Shown: piece by piece, positions 32,059 to 40,827 of the stretch
Numbering within the stretch: the first letter of the stretch is position 1
How the letters are laid out: every line of letters begins with the position of its first letter
Source: Erginobacter sp964587835
GTDB lineage: Bacteria > Auribacterota > Erginobacteria > Erginobacterales > Erginobacteraceae
Assembly (NCBI GenBank): GCA_964587835.1
Contig: CAZPMN010000005.1
Location: 59,423 to 123,422, forward strand
Direction of reading: 5' to 3'
DNA: 64,000 bases
Notes under the pieces: generated by a model
Told to the model about the DNA's origin: nothing
Database searches by the model: none
Seen by the model: the letters and a program-made list of their open reading frames with translations, nothing else
Program-made: the position numbers and the translations under genes

Positions 32059-33264
32059 TCAGCGCTGTCGGAGTTTCTCCCACTTGGCATCCAGGGCCGG
32101 GTCGGCCATCGTCTCCAGGAGGTAGTCGGCAATCTGGCGGGTGGTCGCGCCGTTTTCCCGGCCGGTTACGACCAGTTTCTTCTCCAGGCTGCCGCAGATA
32201 TCTAGGGCCCGTTCGAGCTTTGCCGCCTGTGCCGGATAACCGATGTGCCCGAGGAGCATCGCCGCCGCCCGGATCATACTGAAGGGGTCGGCATAGATCT
32301 CCCGGCCCTCGGCGACCATCCTGGGGGCACTGCCGTGGATCGCCTCGAACATTGCGTACCTCCGGCCGATATTGGCCGAGCCGGCGGTCCCCACCCCGCC
32401 CTGGAGCTGGGCCGCCTCGTCGGTCAGGATGTCGCCGTAGAGATTGGGGAGAACGAACACCCTGAACTGGGTCCGCCGCTGGGGGTCGATGAGCTTGGCG
32501 GTCATAATGTCGATGTACCAGTCGTCGGCGGAGATCTCCGGGTATTCGGCGGCGACGGCGGTGAAGGTGTCGAGGAAGAGGCCGTCGGTGGTCTTGATCA
32601 CATTGGCCTTGGTGACCGCGGTCACCCGGTCGATCTGGTGTTTTCGGGCGAACTCAAAGGCCAGGCGGATAATCCGCTCGGCCCCGGGCCGGGTGATCAC
32701 CTTGAAATCAACCGCCAGGTCTTCACCGACCATCATCCCCTCGCTCCCCAGGACATAGGCGCCCTCGGTGTTCTCCCGGAAGAAGGTCCAGTCGATTCCC
32801 AGCTCGGGGACCCGGACTGGCCGGACGTTGGCGAAGAGGTCGAGAGCTTTGCGCATCGCCACGTTGGCCGACTCGATGTTCGGCCAGGGGTCGCCCTTGC
32901 GGGGTGTGGTGGTGGGGCCTTTGAGAATCACCGGACACTGCCGGATCTCTTCCAGGACGTCGGCCGGGATCGCCTGCCCGGCCGCCGCCCGGTTCTCGAT
33001 GGTCAGACCCTCGATATCCACGAATTCCACCCGTCCGACCTTCACCTCTTCGGCCAGGATCTCTTCCAGGACCCGCCGCGCCTCCCGTCCGATGAAGGGC
33101 CCGATCCCGTCCCCCCCGATCACCCCGATCCGCAGAGGATCGAGGTCCCGATAGTCGATCCAACCAGGGGCATTTTTCAGCTCTCTGACCCTGGCCAGCT
33201 GCTGGTTCAGGATACGGGAAAAGTGTTCCCCCGTTTCCGGGGGCAGGGCGGGCTCATTCTTCAT
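32059..33264 (-). CDS. Isocitrate dehydrogenase (isocitrate/isopropylmalate dehydrogenase family)
   Basis: 401 residues. The family fold shows RIGVIGGDGIGPFIGREA, VILKGPTTTP, NVAMRKALDLFANVRPV, the IDH-like RENTEGAYV segment, TKANVIKTTDGLF, and the metal-binding YIDIMTAKL and GDILTDEAA. The neighbouring citrate-synthase-like gene favours isocitrate over isopropylmalate. NAD versus NADP use cannot be fixed by eye. ATG 33264 is supported by GGGGGAGGAG; its first 11 bases overlap the upstream gene's 3' end. Confidence 0.88.
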   Translation of the reverse strand: MKNEPALPPETGEHFSRILNQQLARVRELKNAPGWIDYRDLDPLRIGVIGGDGIGPFIGREARRVLEEILAEEVKVGRVEFVDIEGLTIENRAAAGQAIPADVLEEIRQCPVILKGPTTTPRKGDPWPNIESANVAMRKALDLFANVRPVRVPELGIDWTFFRENTEGAYVLGSEGMMVGEDLAVDFKVITRPGAERIIRLAFEFARKHQIDRVTAVTKANVIKTTDGLFLDTFTAVAAEYPEISADDWYIDIMTAKLIDPQRRTQFRVFVLPNLYGDILTDEAAQLQGGVGTAGSANIGRRYAMFEAIHGSAPRMVAEGREIYADPFSMIRAAAMLLGHIGYPAQAAKLERALDICGSLEKKLVVTGRENGATTRQIADYLLETMADPALDAKWEKLRQR

Positions 33265-35101
33265 GGTGCCGATGCTCCTCCCCCTCTTCCAGCTTGGCCG
33301 CGTCCTCGAAGCGGACATCCGCTCCCAAAACGCCGACAATTTCGTCCCGCTCGTTGCGAATCGGGGCCGAGACGGTGATGCAGAGAGCGCCGTCGAAACG
33401 GGAGACATAGAAGTCGGTAATGTAGGCCTGGCCGTCCTTCATCGGCCGGATGAACCAGTTCCGGTCGGAGAAGTCCTGGTGGAGTTCGAACTCCCGGTCG
33501 TACTTGGCCCGGTCGTAGGGATGGACCACATTGCGGGTGATCTTAATTCCCCTGGTGTCGGTGATGTAGAGGTACTTGATGAAGGGATCCTTGACGATGT
33601 ATTCCTCGAGGACCGGCTCCTGGAGTTCCGATTTCATCGAACGGATCGCCGGGTTGGTCACCATCTCGGTCACCAGGTCAAGCCCGATCGCTGCCACCCG
33701 GTCCTTGATCCGGTCGAACTCCGACTTGAAGAGATGGGGAAGGTGCTTCTTGACCTGGAACATCATCTCGTCGGAGGAGATCGAGGTGGTCCGGCCGGAC
33801 TGGTAAATCTCGTCCACCCAGTCCCGAAGGTTGACCACCCCGGGGTGGTTCTTGTTGAGCTGGTCGGTCTTCAGGTCGGTCTGGGTCTGGATCCAGTAAA
33901 GGATCCCGGAGATCCCCGACTTGTCGGTGACCGAGATCGAGGGCGGCCGATTGAGGATCTTCCCGGTATCGAAGATGTTGTAGATCTCCTCGTTCTTGAT
34001 CGCTCCGTCGGCGTGAATCCCGGCCCGGGTGACGTTGAAGTCCCGACCGACCAGGGGTAGGTTGTGGGGGATCCGGTAGTGAATCTCATCCTTGAAGTAC
34101 CGGGCTAGCTCGGTGATCGCGGTCAGGTCCATCCCGGCGTCCGAACCGGTCAGCTCGGCGCGGGTGATGCAGGCGATCTCGATCGGGGTGTTTCCGGTCC
34201 GTTCCCCGAATCCGAGGGCGGTGGCGTTGAGTCCGGCGCAGCCGAAGAGCCAGGCGGAGATTGAGTTGGAGGTGGCGAGGTAGAAGTCGTTGTGTCCGTG
34301 CCACTCCAGCCATTCCTTGGGCACCCCGCCGTCCTTGTGGAGGGCCCGGACCAGCTTGGGAACCGACCTGGGCAGGGCCGCCTGGCCCCAGGGGATCCCG
34401 TAACCCATCGTGTCGCAGAGCCGGATCTTGATCCTGGTCTTCGCCTCTTCGGCCAGCGCCATTAGTTTCTGGGCGAAAGGGATGATGAAGCCGTAGATGT
34501 CGGCCCGGGTGATATCCTCGAAATGACAGCGGGGGATGACCCCGCTGGCCAGGGCGGCCTTGACCAGCCCCAGGTACTTGTCCAGGGCCTTGCTCCGGGT
34601 GGTCTTCAGCTTGAGAAAGATATGGTAGTCGGAAGCCGAGGTGAGAATGCCGGTCTCCTTCAGACCCATCTCCTTGACCAGCTGGAAGTCCTTCTCCACA
34701 GCCCGGATCCAGCCGGTGACCTCCGGGTAGCGGTAGCCACGCTCCAGGCAGCGGCGGACGGCTTCCTGGTCCTTCTCGGAGTAGAGAAAGAACTCGCATT
34801 GCCGGATGACTCCCGCCGGCCCCCCCAGCCGGTGCAGCAGGTCATAAATGTCGACGATTTGCTCGACCCCGTAAGGGGGGCGGGCTTGCTGGCCGTCCCG
34901 GAAGGTGGTGCAGGTGATGAATGGGTCTTCGGCCGGGTCGAGCGGGATGGTAGCCCCGTCGAAGGGGATCCGGGGGACCTCAACGTAGGGGAAGAGGTCG
35001 CGGAAAAGGCTCGGTTTCTCCACGTCCTGGATTTCGAGCTTCTTCCCGGTCGGTTCCCGCCAGAGGTTTTCCCTCGGTTGGATGGGAATGAACTGATTCA
35101 T
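33254..35101 (-). CDS. Re-citrate synthase-like HMGL enzyme fused to a C-terminal Cache sensor domain
   Basis: 615 residues. Residues ~55-340 are an HMGL/DRE-TIM barrel of the isopropylmalate/homocitrate/Re-citrate synthase type: TTFRDGQQARPPYGVEQIV with catalytic Arg and metal Asp, and the second metal site EWHGHNDFYLATSN. The pattern FRDGQQARPPY...HRLGGPAGVIRQ resembles Re-citrate synthases of anaerobes. Residues ~505-610 are unlike any synthase tail. FIKYLYITDTRGIKITR, then NWFIRPMKDGQAYITDFYVS, CITVSAPIRNERDEIVGVLG and ADVRF form a Cache (PDC) ligand-binding domain, normally extracytoplasmic in receptors. Here no signal peptide or helix exists, so it is probably a cytosolic allosteric domain. 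ATG 35101 follows GAGAGAAG. Confidence 0.75.
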   Translation of the reverse strand: MNQFIPIQPRENLWREPTGKKLEIQDVEKPSLFRDLFPYVEVPRIPFDGATIPLDPAEDPFITCTTFRDGQQARPPYGVEQIVDIYDLLHRLGGPAGVIRQCEFFLYSEKDQEAVRRCLERGYRYPEVTGWIRAVEKDFQLVKEMGLKETGILTSASDYHIFLKLKTTRSKALDKYLGLVKAALASGVIPRCHFEDITRADIYGFIIPFAQKLMALAEEAKTRIKIRLCDTMGYGIPWGQAALPRSVPKLVRALHKDGGVPKEWLEWHGHNDFYLATSNSISAWLFGCAGLNATALGFGERTGNTPIEIACITRAELTGSDAGMDLTAITELARYFKDEIHYRIPHNLPLVGRDFNVTRAGIHADGAIKNEEIYNIFDTGKILNRPPSISVTDKSGISGILYWIQTQTDLKTDQLNKNHPGVVNLRDWVDEIYQSGRTTSISSDEMMFQVKKHLPHLFKSEFDRIKDRVAAIGLDLVTEMVTNPAIRSMKSELQEPVLEEYIVKDPFIKYLYITDTRGIKITRNVVHPYDRAKYDREFELHQDFSDRNWFIRPMKDGQAYITDFYVSRFDGALCITVSAPIRNERDEIVGVLGADVRFEDAAKLEEGEEHRHHEE

Positions 35102-35229
35102 AGTCTTCTCTCTCGGTGAAGTTTTCGTCTGGACCACCGGTCCGCGGAAGCAAGCCGGCCTTCCGGCGGCGGCGGGGAAGCGTAATCTTATCCCGGTGGG
35201 AAAGGAAAAGGGAAGGGAAAAATCGTCCT

Positions 35230-38200
35230 TCAGCCCTCTCCGTCCGGGAAGCTGACCCGGTGGGCGAGGGTCGGGATCGTACCGTCCCGTAGGGCTCTCT
35301 CCAGGGACCGGGGGTCTTTCAGCTGCCGGCCCCGGTTCCGGTCAACGGCGATCAAACCGGTGGCCAGTCCGTCGAGCCCGGACATCTCCCCCCAGAGCCG
35401 CTCGCACTGGGCGGCCGGGACCGAGCGGGACCGTCCGTCCGCGTCGGTGAAGCGGGCTTGCTTCAGGGTGAGGTAGATCGGGATCTTGGGCTCCAACGCA
35501 TCCAGGGCTCTCTTGACCCGCCCCCGGGCCGCCGGATCGCGGCCCGCCTGGCGGATCGTCTCCCGGTCCAGGTGGAGGAAAGCAAAGAAGCCCTCGAGGC
35601 TGATCCAGGAGGTGAGCGTATTATAACGGGTGAACCGGAACTCGTCCTCCTCCCGGGGGAGCGCCCCCGCCTCCAGGATCCGGCACTTCCCGTCCACCCG
35701 GGCCGGGAAACCGCCCCGGTCCGCAAAGGTCCGGGGGATGATCTCGAAGTTGATGGTCCGCCGGGAGAAGATATGGGCTCCGAGGACCAAGGGGTCGAGA
35801 GTCGCCCCCAGGGTGTCGGCGTTGTGGACCAGGAGATAGGCGAGATCGGGGTTCTCCTCCAGCATCCTCCCCAGGGTCCCGTTCCGGAGCAGGTTGGGGA
35901 TCTCGTACCAGTGGCCGGGGGGGTGAAAACGCTGCCGCACCGGTCCGTCGGCGAAATCGGTCCCCGGGCCCCGCTCCCGGGTCCAGCGGAGTATCCGGTC
36001 AAGCCGATCCCGGGCCTGTCGGCGCTCTTCCCGTCCGCCCTGCTCGCGGATCCGGATCTGGAAGTAATCGCGCAGGTCCTCTTCCCGGGGATAGAACCGT
36101 CCGACCAGCGCCCCGGGCGGGGAGAGGTGGACCCGCAGTAACCCGGCCGGGTCCCGAAAAGCTTCCAGGGCCTGGCCGAGCGGTTCCTCGGTGAAGGGGC
36201 TGGAGGTGACGGCGTGCTGTCCGGTCCGGGGATAATCCCGGGCGGTCCGGGCGGTCTTAGCCAAGTGGATTTCCAGAAAGGATCGGTACCGGCCGGCCAG
36301 GGGGACGGTGGGACTGAGCAGTTTCACCACCGCCCCTCCCGGCGACCAACGGCTGCCCAGGCCTCCCCCCAGGGTGACCACCGCGGCCTGACCGGAACGC
36401 AGGGCGGCTTCCCCGAGGGCGCGGCAGAAACGGTGGTCCGGGCTGCCCTCCTCCGGCAGGAGAATGAGATCGGATTCTTTCGGGTCTTTGAGTACCGTCC
36501 CGCCGGGAAGGCGGTTGGCGGTCAGAGAGACCTCTCCCCGCTGGTAGAGTTCGCGGTGCCGTCGGTGCAGTTCGCCGTCAAACCCAGGCGGGGGAGTGGC
36601 ACCGCCTTCCTTCCGGGTTTCCGGGTCCGGAGCGGGAGCCGGATCGCTCCGACTCCGATAAGCTCCGGGGAGTCGGGCGTCCCCGCCCCGGAGCAGCTGG
36701 CCCCGGATCCCCGTCCGGTTGATGGCGAAGTCGAAGACCACCGGTTCCATCGCAAAGGGGAGCGCCCGGCGGTAGTGTTGCTTGACCTCGCCCATCAGGG
36801 CCGTCATCTCCGCCCGGCACTGGGAATGGATCGAGGGATCGACGATGAAGGCCATCCCCCCGCCGGCCTGCCCGCCCAGCATTAAAAAACCGTAGAAATT
36901 ATCCCCCCAGCGCTCCCGGACCCGGGCGATCAGCTCCTCGGTGTAAGCGTCAGCGGCGCCCGGGATGATCTCCTTGGTCCCCCGCTCCCAGTCTTCGGTT
37001 ACCGCCCGCCCCAGTTCCTTCATCTCTCCCTTTCTCAGCGCGGCCGTGATCCGGGTAAAATAGCCGGCTTCCCTTTTGCGGGCCTCCCATTCGCGTTGCA
37101 GCCGCAGGAGGTACTTTTCGGTCACCAGTTCCAGGATCGGGCCGACGTCCCGGGCCAGACCCCCGTGGACCAGGACGATGCTCTCTCGCAGGATTCGGTC
37201 GATCCCCTCCGGCAGTTCCTCCGGGGGGATGACCCGGTAATCGGGGAGGAGCCTTCCCCGGCTGATCCCCGCTTCCGGATCTTCGGGCCGGGCTATCTCT
37301 CCGGTAATGATCTTGATCCCCGGCCAGAGGCCGCCGGCGTCCTGCCAGCCGCCGCCCGATCCGCCCAGCCACTCTCCGAGCAGGGCCCGCCCGGTGACCC
37401 GTCTCCTTTCCGCGTCGGTCAATCCACCTTCCGCCGAAGCAATCTGTCCGGTCAGGCGCATCAGCCGGGTGATGATCGTGGCCAGCAGCGTGGTCGAGAC
37501 GGCCATCCGGGACCCCGGGGGGAGGTCCCGGACCCGGGTGATCAACTCGATCCCCCGTCCCCGGCCGAGGATCCGGCCGAGGATCCGGGTCAGCGCGGTC
37601 TCGTCCCCCCGGAAGACGGGAGGGACCAGGCCGGAGGCCACCACCCCGGCCTGGAGGAGGCCGAGGGGGCCGGAGTCAAAGTCGAAGAGTTCGGAGGTGC
37701 AGCAGATCTCCCGGACAACCCCGAGATCGAGCGAGACCAATTTCAGGACGGGCCGGTCGATTACCCGGCTGTAGGCTTCGATCGGAGGCCGGGGCGGCCC
37801 CTCGCCCCAGCGGGAGATATCGACCGAGATATTGACCACCCGGGCCGCCCGGGGGGCGTCCATCGCCAGGAAGAAGATATCCGACCAGCCGGAATGGCAG
37901 GGGTCGATCCGGACCGGGCACCGGTCGACGCCCAGGGGATACCGTCCGGTTCCGGGGTCGCGGGCGGTGTAGAACTCCGGTACCCGCAGGGGATAGTTGC
38001 CGATCCCGGAGATTTGGAATATCCCGCGGTTGTCCCCGGTGCGGGTGATCGTTTCCTGAACCTGATCGCGGAGGAGCCGGAAGGAGAGTTGGTAATAGGC
38101 CTCGGCCGCCGCCGAGCGGGCCGGTTCCGGCGGGTCATCCCCCAGCCGCGGGCGCAGCTGTTTCAGGGCCTCGAGCCAGTTCCCCCGGCGGAGCATCCGG

Positions 38201-38454
38201 CCGGCGTTCTCCGGGAGGGGTTCGAGCCGTCCCGGCCCCGCGGCCGGGAGGAAGTAGCGGTAAATGGCGGAGAGGAAGAGCCCGGCCCTGACCCGCTGGT
38301 AGAGGTTTTTCGACCGCCAGAAGAAACTGTCAAGTTCGCCGGCCAGCCGGGCCAGTTCCGGGGCATCCCGCCCGGCGAGGAGTTCTTCCGCCGTCCGGTC
38401 TCGGATCAGAGGATCGTCGCTGGTGATGGTCTCGATGACCGGATTATCTTCCAT
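35230..38454 (-). CDS. Fusion of GHMP-kinase-like and UDPGP-type nucleotidyltransferase domains
   Basis: 1074 residues, soluble. Residues ~150-620 look like a sugar kinase of the GHMP class: GVDRCPVRIDPCHSGWSDIF at the substrate region, a degenerate glycine-rich loop DLPPGSRMAVSTTLLATI, and GGQAGGGMAFIVDP of the C-terminal lobe. Residues ~690-1060 look like a UDP-sugar pyrophosphorylase (UDPGP): the nucleotide loop VVTLGGGLGSRWSPGGAVVK, a substrate segment GHWYEIPNLLRNG, and YLLVHNADTLGATLDP. One chain could thus phosphorylate a sugar and activate it to an NDP-sugar. The kinase loop GSRMAVSTT deviates from GSGLGSSS, so activity there is uncertain. It stands alone, followed by a repeat-rich spacer; no ribosome-binding site is clear. 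Confidence 0.75.
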   Translation of the reverse strand: MEDNPVIETITSDDPLIRDRTAEELLAGRDAPELARLAGELDSFFWRSKNLYQRVRAGLFLSAIYRYFLPAAGPGRLEPLPENAGRMLRRGNWLEALKQLRPRLGDDPPEPARSAAAEAYYQLSFRLLRDQVQETITRTGDNRGIFQISGIGNYPLRVPEFYTARDPGTGRYPLGVDRCPVRIDPCHSGWSDIFFLAMDAPRAARVVNISVDISRWGEGPPRPPIEAYSRVIDRPVLKLVSLDLGVVREICCTSELFDFDSGPLGLLQAGVVASGLVPPVFRGDETALTRILGRILGRGRGIELITRVRDLPPGSRMAVSTTLLATIITRLMRLTGQIASAEGGLTDAERRRVTGRALLGEWLGGSGGGWQDAGGLWPGIKIITGEIARPEDPEAGISRGRLLPDYRVIPPEELPEGIDRILRESIVLVHGGLARDVGPILELVTEKYLLRLQREWEARKREAGYFTRITAALRKGEMKELGRAVTEDWERGTKEIIPGAADAYTEELIARVRERWGDNFYGFLMLGGQAGGGMAFIVDPSIHSQCRAEMTALMGEVKQHYRRALPFAMEPVVFDFAINRTGIRGQLLRGGDARLPGAYRSRSDPAPAPDPETRKEGGATPPPGFDGELHRRHRELYQRGEVSLTANRLPGGTVLKDPKESDLILLPEEGSPDHRFCRALGEAALRSGQAAVVTLGGGLGSRWSPGGAVVKLLSPTVPLAGRYRSFLEIHLAKTARTARDYPRTGQHAVTSSPFTEEPLGQALEAFRDPAGLLRVHLSPPGALVGRFYPREEDLRDYFQIRIREQGGREERRQARDRLDRILRWTRERGPGTDFADGPVRQRFHPPGHWYEIPNLLRNGTLGRMLEENPDLAYLLVHNADTLGATLDPLVLGAHIFSRRTINFEIIPRTFADRGGFPARVDGKCRILEAGALPREEDEFRFTRYNTLTSWISLEGFFAFLHLDRETIRQAGRDPAARGRVKRALDALEPKIPIYLTLKQARFTDADGRSRSVPAAQCERLWGEMSGLDGLATGLIAVDRNRGRQLKDPRSLERALRDGTIPTLAHRVSFPDGEG

Positions 38455-38776
38455 CAGTTCAATGGCGAGATAAATTTTCGAGATTGCTTCGTCCCTCTCA
38501 CTTCGTTAGGGGTCCTCGCAATGACCTGGGGCGGGGTTGTTATTGCGCAGCCTGTCCCGAGCTATAGCAAGGGATCCCGCTCCTCGCGATGACACTGAAC
38601 AGGGTGAAAATACTGCACCGGTGTCTTCCCTTCATTATTGAATATTCCTTGTTGGATATTGGATATTGAACCCGCCTCTTGCAGTGTCTCCCTGCGCCGC
38701 AACCTCCCCATCCTGTAGATCCTGTTATCCTGTCTAAAAATCCATCCGGTTAACCCATCGAAGATCGGTAGCTGTT
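38455..38776. repeat. Repeat-filled spacer (families A, D and CAGGAT type)
   Basis: A reversed family A copy (GAGATTGCTTCGTCCC...CTCGCAATGAC, 38480-38525) and a fragment at ~38577-38592 are followed by family D, ATTGAATATTCCTTGTTGGATATTGGATATTGAA (38637-38670). That stretch is inverted relative to 44725-44757. The CAGGAT-type repeat ATCCTGTAGATCCTGTTATCCTGTC lies at about 38713-38737. No gene is visible. Confidence 0.8.
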
Positions 38777-39502
38777 TTATTTCCCGTCCGTCAGTCTTTC
38801 CAGTTCCCGCTCCCGTTCCGGGCCGGGCCGGAGGCGGAGGCTCTCCCTGAGGTGGCCCGCGGCGGCTTCCCTCGCCCCGGTCTCCAGCAGGATCGCCGCC
38901 AGGTGGTAATGGGCCTCGGCCCGCAGGTAGGTCTCCTCCTCCGGGGTCTGCTCGAGGGCCAGTTCCAGCGTCCGGCGCGCTTCCCCGACCTTCCCCTGTT
39001 GGTAGAGGGCCCAGCCCATGGTGTCGAGGTAGAGATAGGGATGGTCGGGATCGGCGGTCAGGGCCAGGGTCAGGAGGGAGATGGCGTCTTCCAGGTCCCG
39101 GTCCTCCATCACCATCACCCAGGCCAGGTTGTTCAGGGCCTGGGGGTTGACCGGATCTCGGTCCAGGGCCTCCCGGTAGAGTCGTTTTGCCTCGGCGAGT
39201 TTGTTCATTTTGACCTGGACATTCCCGGCGTTGATGTAGGCCGGGACCAGACCGGGATCGAGCTGGCGGGCCCGCCGGTACTGCTCCAGGGCTCCTTCCA
39301 GGTCGCCTTCCTGTTCCAGGGCTACCCCGAGATCGTTGCGGAAGACGGCCTCCTCTCTCTCCCCGATCGGGTCGGCCTGGACCGTCCGGCTCTCGACCAG
39401 CCGATCGACCTCGACCCCCTGGACGACCACCCGGTAGGAGGAACATCCGGCCAGGGCCAGCCCGAGCAGGCAGGCCGTCGTCCTGGAAGCAAACCGGGCC
39501 AT
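38777..39502 (-). CDS. TPR-repeat lipoprotein
   Basis: 241 residues. The lipoprotein signal ends LGLALAGC at Cys20. The mature part has four to five tetratricopeptide repeats (for example NDLGVALEQEGDLEGALEQY, then YINAGNVQVKMNKLAEAKRL and YLYLDTMGWALYQQGKVGEA) to ~230. Its ATG directly follows the TAG stop of the cysteine-peptidase gene, in the same frame, with zero bases between. In PA2778-type proteins the C39-like peptidase and TPR region are one chain; here they are two, each with its own signal peptide. The two probably act together in the envelope. Confidence 0.85.
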   Translation of the reverse strand: MARFASRTTACLLGLALAGCSSYRVVVQGVEVDRLVESRTVQADPIGEREEAVFRNDLGVALEQEGDLEGALEQYRRARQLDPGLVPAYINAGNVQVKMNKLAEAKRLYREALDRDPVNPQALNNLAWVMVMEDRDLEDAISLLTLALTADPDHPYLYLDTMGWALYQQGKVGEARRTLELALEQTPEEETYLRAEAHYHLAAILLETGAREAAAGHLRESLRLRPGPERERELERLTDGK

Positions 39503-40021
39503 CTACAGGTCCTCCTTCCTCTCCACCGTCAGCATCCAACGGTCGGCGGCCTCCCAGTCCCGTTCGAATTCCCGGTAGGAGACATCGCCGTCCCGTTTTT
39601 CCCCGGAATGCACCGCGAGGGTTTGGCTTTCATCGTCGTAGCCGAAGACGACCAGGTAATGATAGCGCTCCGGTTCGGCGGAGACCCGGATTAGGGCGAT
39701 CACCGGGATGTCCCGCCGGAGGAAATCTTTCAGCAGTTTAAGGGACCCCCGGTGCATGGCCGCGGCGAACCCGTGTCGGCGGGCGGCCGCCAGGAGATCG
39801 AGATTGAGGGAACCTTCGAGTTTGCCGAGGTAGATTTCTTCCGCCAGGCGTTGTTGGGGGACGATCACACCCCAGTGCCCGAGAACCATCCCCAGGCAGG
39901 CCGGACCGCAGAGAAAGCGATCCTGGCGGAGGTAAGGGACCCCGTCGATCCGGTGGCGGGCCGGTCCGGGCGTCGGGGCGGCAAGCAGGGCAAGGAGGGC
40001 CAGGACCCCGGAAAGATTCAT
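39503..40021 (-). CDS. C39-like cysteine peptidase, PA2778-type
   Basis: 172 residues with a signal peptide (LSGVLALLALLAAPTPG). The papain-like C39 domain shows the catalytic cysteine in FLCGPACLGMVLGHWG, the His in RYHYLVVFGYDD and a downstream aspartate. C39 peptidases cut double-glycine leaders or similar motifs; PA2778-family members are exported, and their substrate is unknown. ATG 40021 (MNLSGVL) is preferred to earlier in-frame starts because it precedes the signal peptide directly, although no ribosome-binding site is clear. It is followed by the TPR lipoprotein gene and preceded by a PA2779-like gene. Confidence 0.82.
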   Translation of the reverse strand: MNLSGVLALLALLAAPTPGPARHRIDGVPYLRQDRFLCGPACLGMVLGHWGVIVPQQRLAEEIYLGKLEGSLNLDLLAAARRHGFAAAMHRGSLKLLKDFLRRDIPVIALIRVSAEPERYHYLVVFGYDDESQTLAVHSGEKRDGDVSYREFERDWEAADRWMLTVERKEDL

Positions 40022-40070
40022 AACAGGAGGGCCGTCGGTCCGCCGCCGCGGTGAGGGTCTCTCTCCCCGC

Positions 40071-40448
40071 TCAATCCGCGTCGGCAAAGAGATAGATGCC
40101 GGTGAAGAAGGCCAGGACGATCACGATCGCCAAGCCGACGCGAAAGGCCCGTTCATTCTGGCCATCCCCGTCCTCACCCGCCGCCCGCAACCCGGCCTCC
40201 GCCATCCGGCGGATCTCCGGGTCCGTGAGCCGGGCAATCCGTTCGGCTGCCGCCGAACGGCTCCAGCCGGCCGCTACCAACGCGGAGGTCACCAGCTCTC
40301 TCTCCAGGTCGGTCCGGGAGAGGGAAGAGGGGGATTCGGTCCGGGAGAGGAGAAGTCCGGCCCGGACCGGGGTGGCGAGGCAGAGCAGGCTGGCGGCGAA
40401 AAAGGCCGCGGTGAGACCGGGCCACTTCAACATTGATTTGCAGGACAT
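40071..40448 (-). CDS. PA2779-like small envelope protein
   Basis: 125 residues: an N-terminal signal sequence or anchor (GLTAAFFAASLLCLATPVRA), a helical region with DLERELVTSALVAAGWSRSA and RIARLTDPEIRRMAE, and a C-terminal membrane helix (VGLAIVIVLAFFTGIYLFA). This order, with the L.PEEI-like motif before the last helix, resembles PA2779-family proteins, which neighbour PA2778-type peptidases. It may be a substrate or partner. ATG 40448 is supported by GAGGAAAG upstream. Another member lies at 60015-60395. Confidence 0.7.
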   Translation of the reverse strand: MSCKSMLKWPGLTAAFFAASLLCLATPVRAGLLLSRTESPSSLSRTDLERELVTSALVAAGWSRSAAAERIARLTDPEIRRMAEAGLRAAGEDGDGQNERAFRVGLAIVIVLAFFTGIYLFADAD

Positions 40449-40474
40449 GGCACTTTCCTCGTTCTCCCCCCTTC

Positions 40475-40488
40475 CGTCCCCGGGGACG
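40475..40488. terminator. Palindrome after the ferredoxin gene
   Basis: CGTCCCCGGGGACG is a perfect 14-bp palindrome inside CCTTCCGTCCCCGGGGACGG; it lies between the ferredoxin stop and the PA2779-like start and may terminate the ferredoxin transcript. Confidence 0.4.
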
Positions 40489-40505
40489 GGGGAGGGAGGG
40501 AACAA

Positions 40506-40676
40506 CTATTCACCCTCGGAGATGGCGTCCACCGGGCAGACCGCCGCGCAGGCCCCGCAGTCGATACACTTGTCCGGGTCGATCACGTAGGGGTTGCCCT
40601 CCGAGATCGCTTCCACCGGACACTCCGCCTGACAGGTCCCGCAGGCCACGCAGTCGTCACTGATGACATAGGCCAT
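40506..40676 (-). CDS. 2[4Fe-4S] ferredoxin
   Basis: 56 residues, a clostridial-type ferredoxin. It has two near-identical halves: CVACGTCQAECPVEAI and CIDCGACAAVCPVDAI, each with CxxCxxCxxxCP, so two [4Fe-4S] clusters are expected. It carries low-potential electrons in the cytosol. It begins MAYVISDDC, with AAGGAGG 6 bases before the ATG. It sits between the PA2779-like gene and the polyferredoxin gene but has its own A/T-rich upstream region (40690-40770), suggesting a separate promoter. Confidence 0.95.
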   Translation of the reverse strand: MAYVISDDCVACGTCQAECPVEAISEGNPYVIDPDKCIDCGACAAVCPVDAISEGE

Positions 40677-40827
40677 GATTTTCCTCCTTGATGATTGCGA
40701 TTATCGGTCCGTTAATCGTGGTGAATCTATAACATCGAATCACGATGTCAAACTAATTCTCGATATTTTTTCCCCGCTCTCATCCAGGCCGTCCGGTGAT
40801 CATAAAATAAATCAGTTCAAGCCCCAG

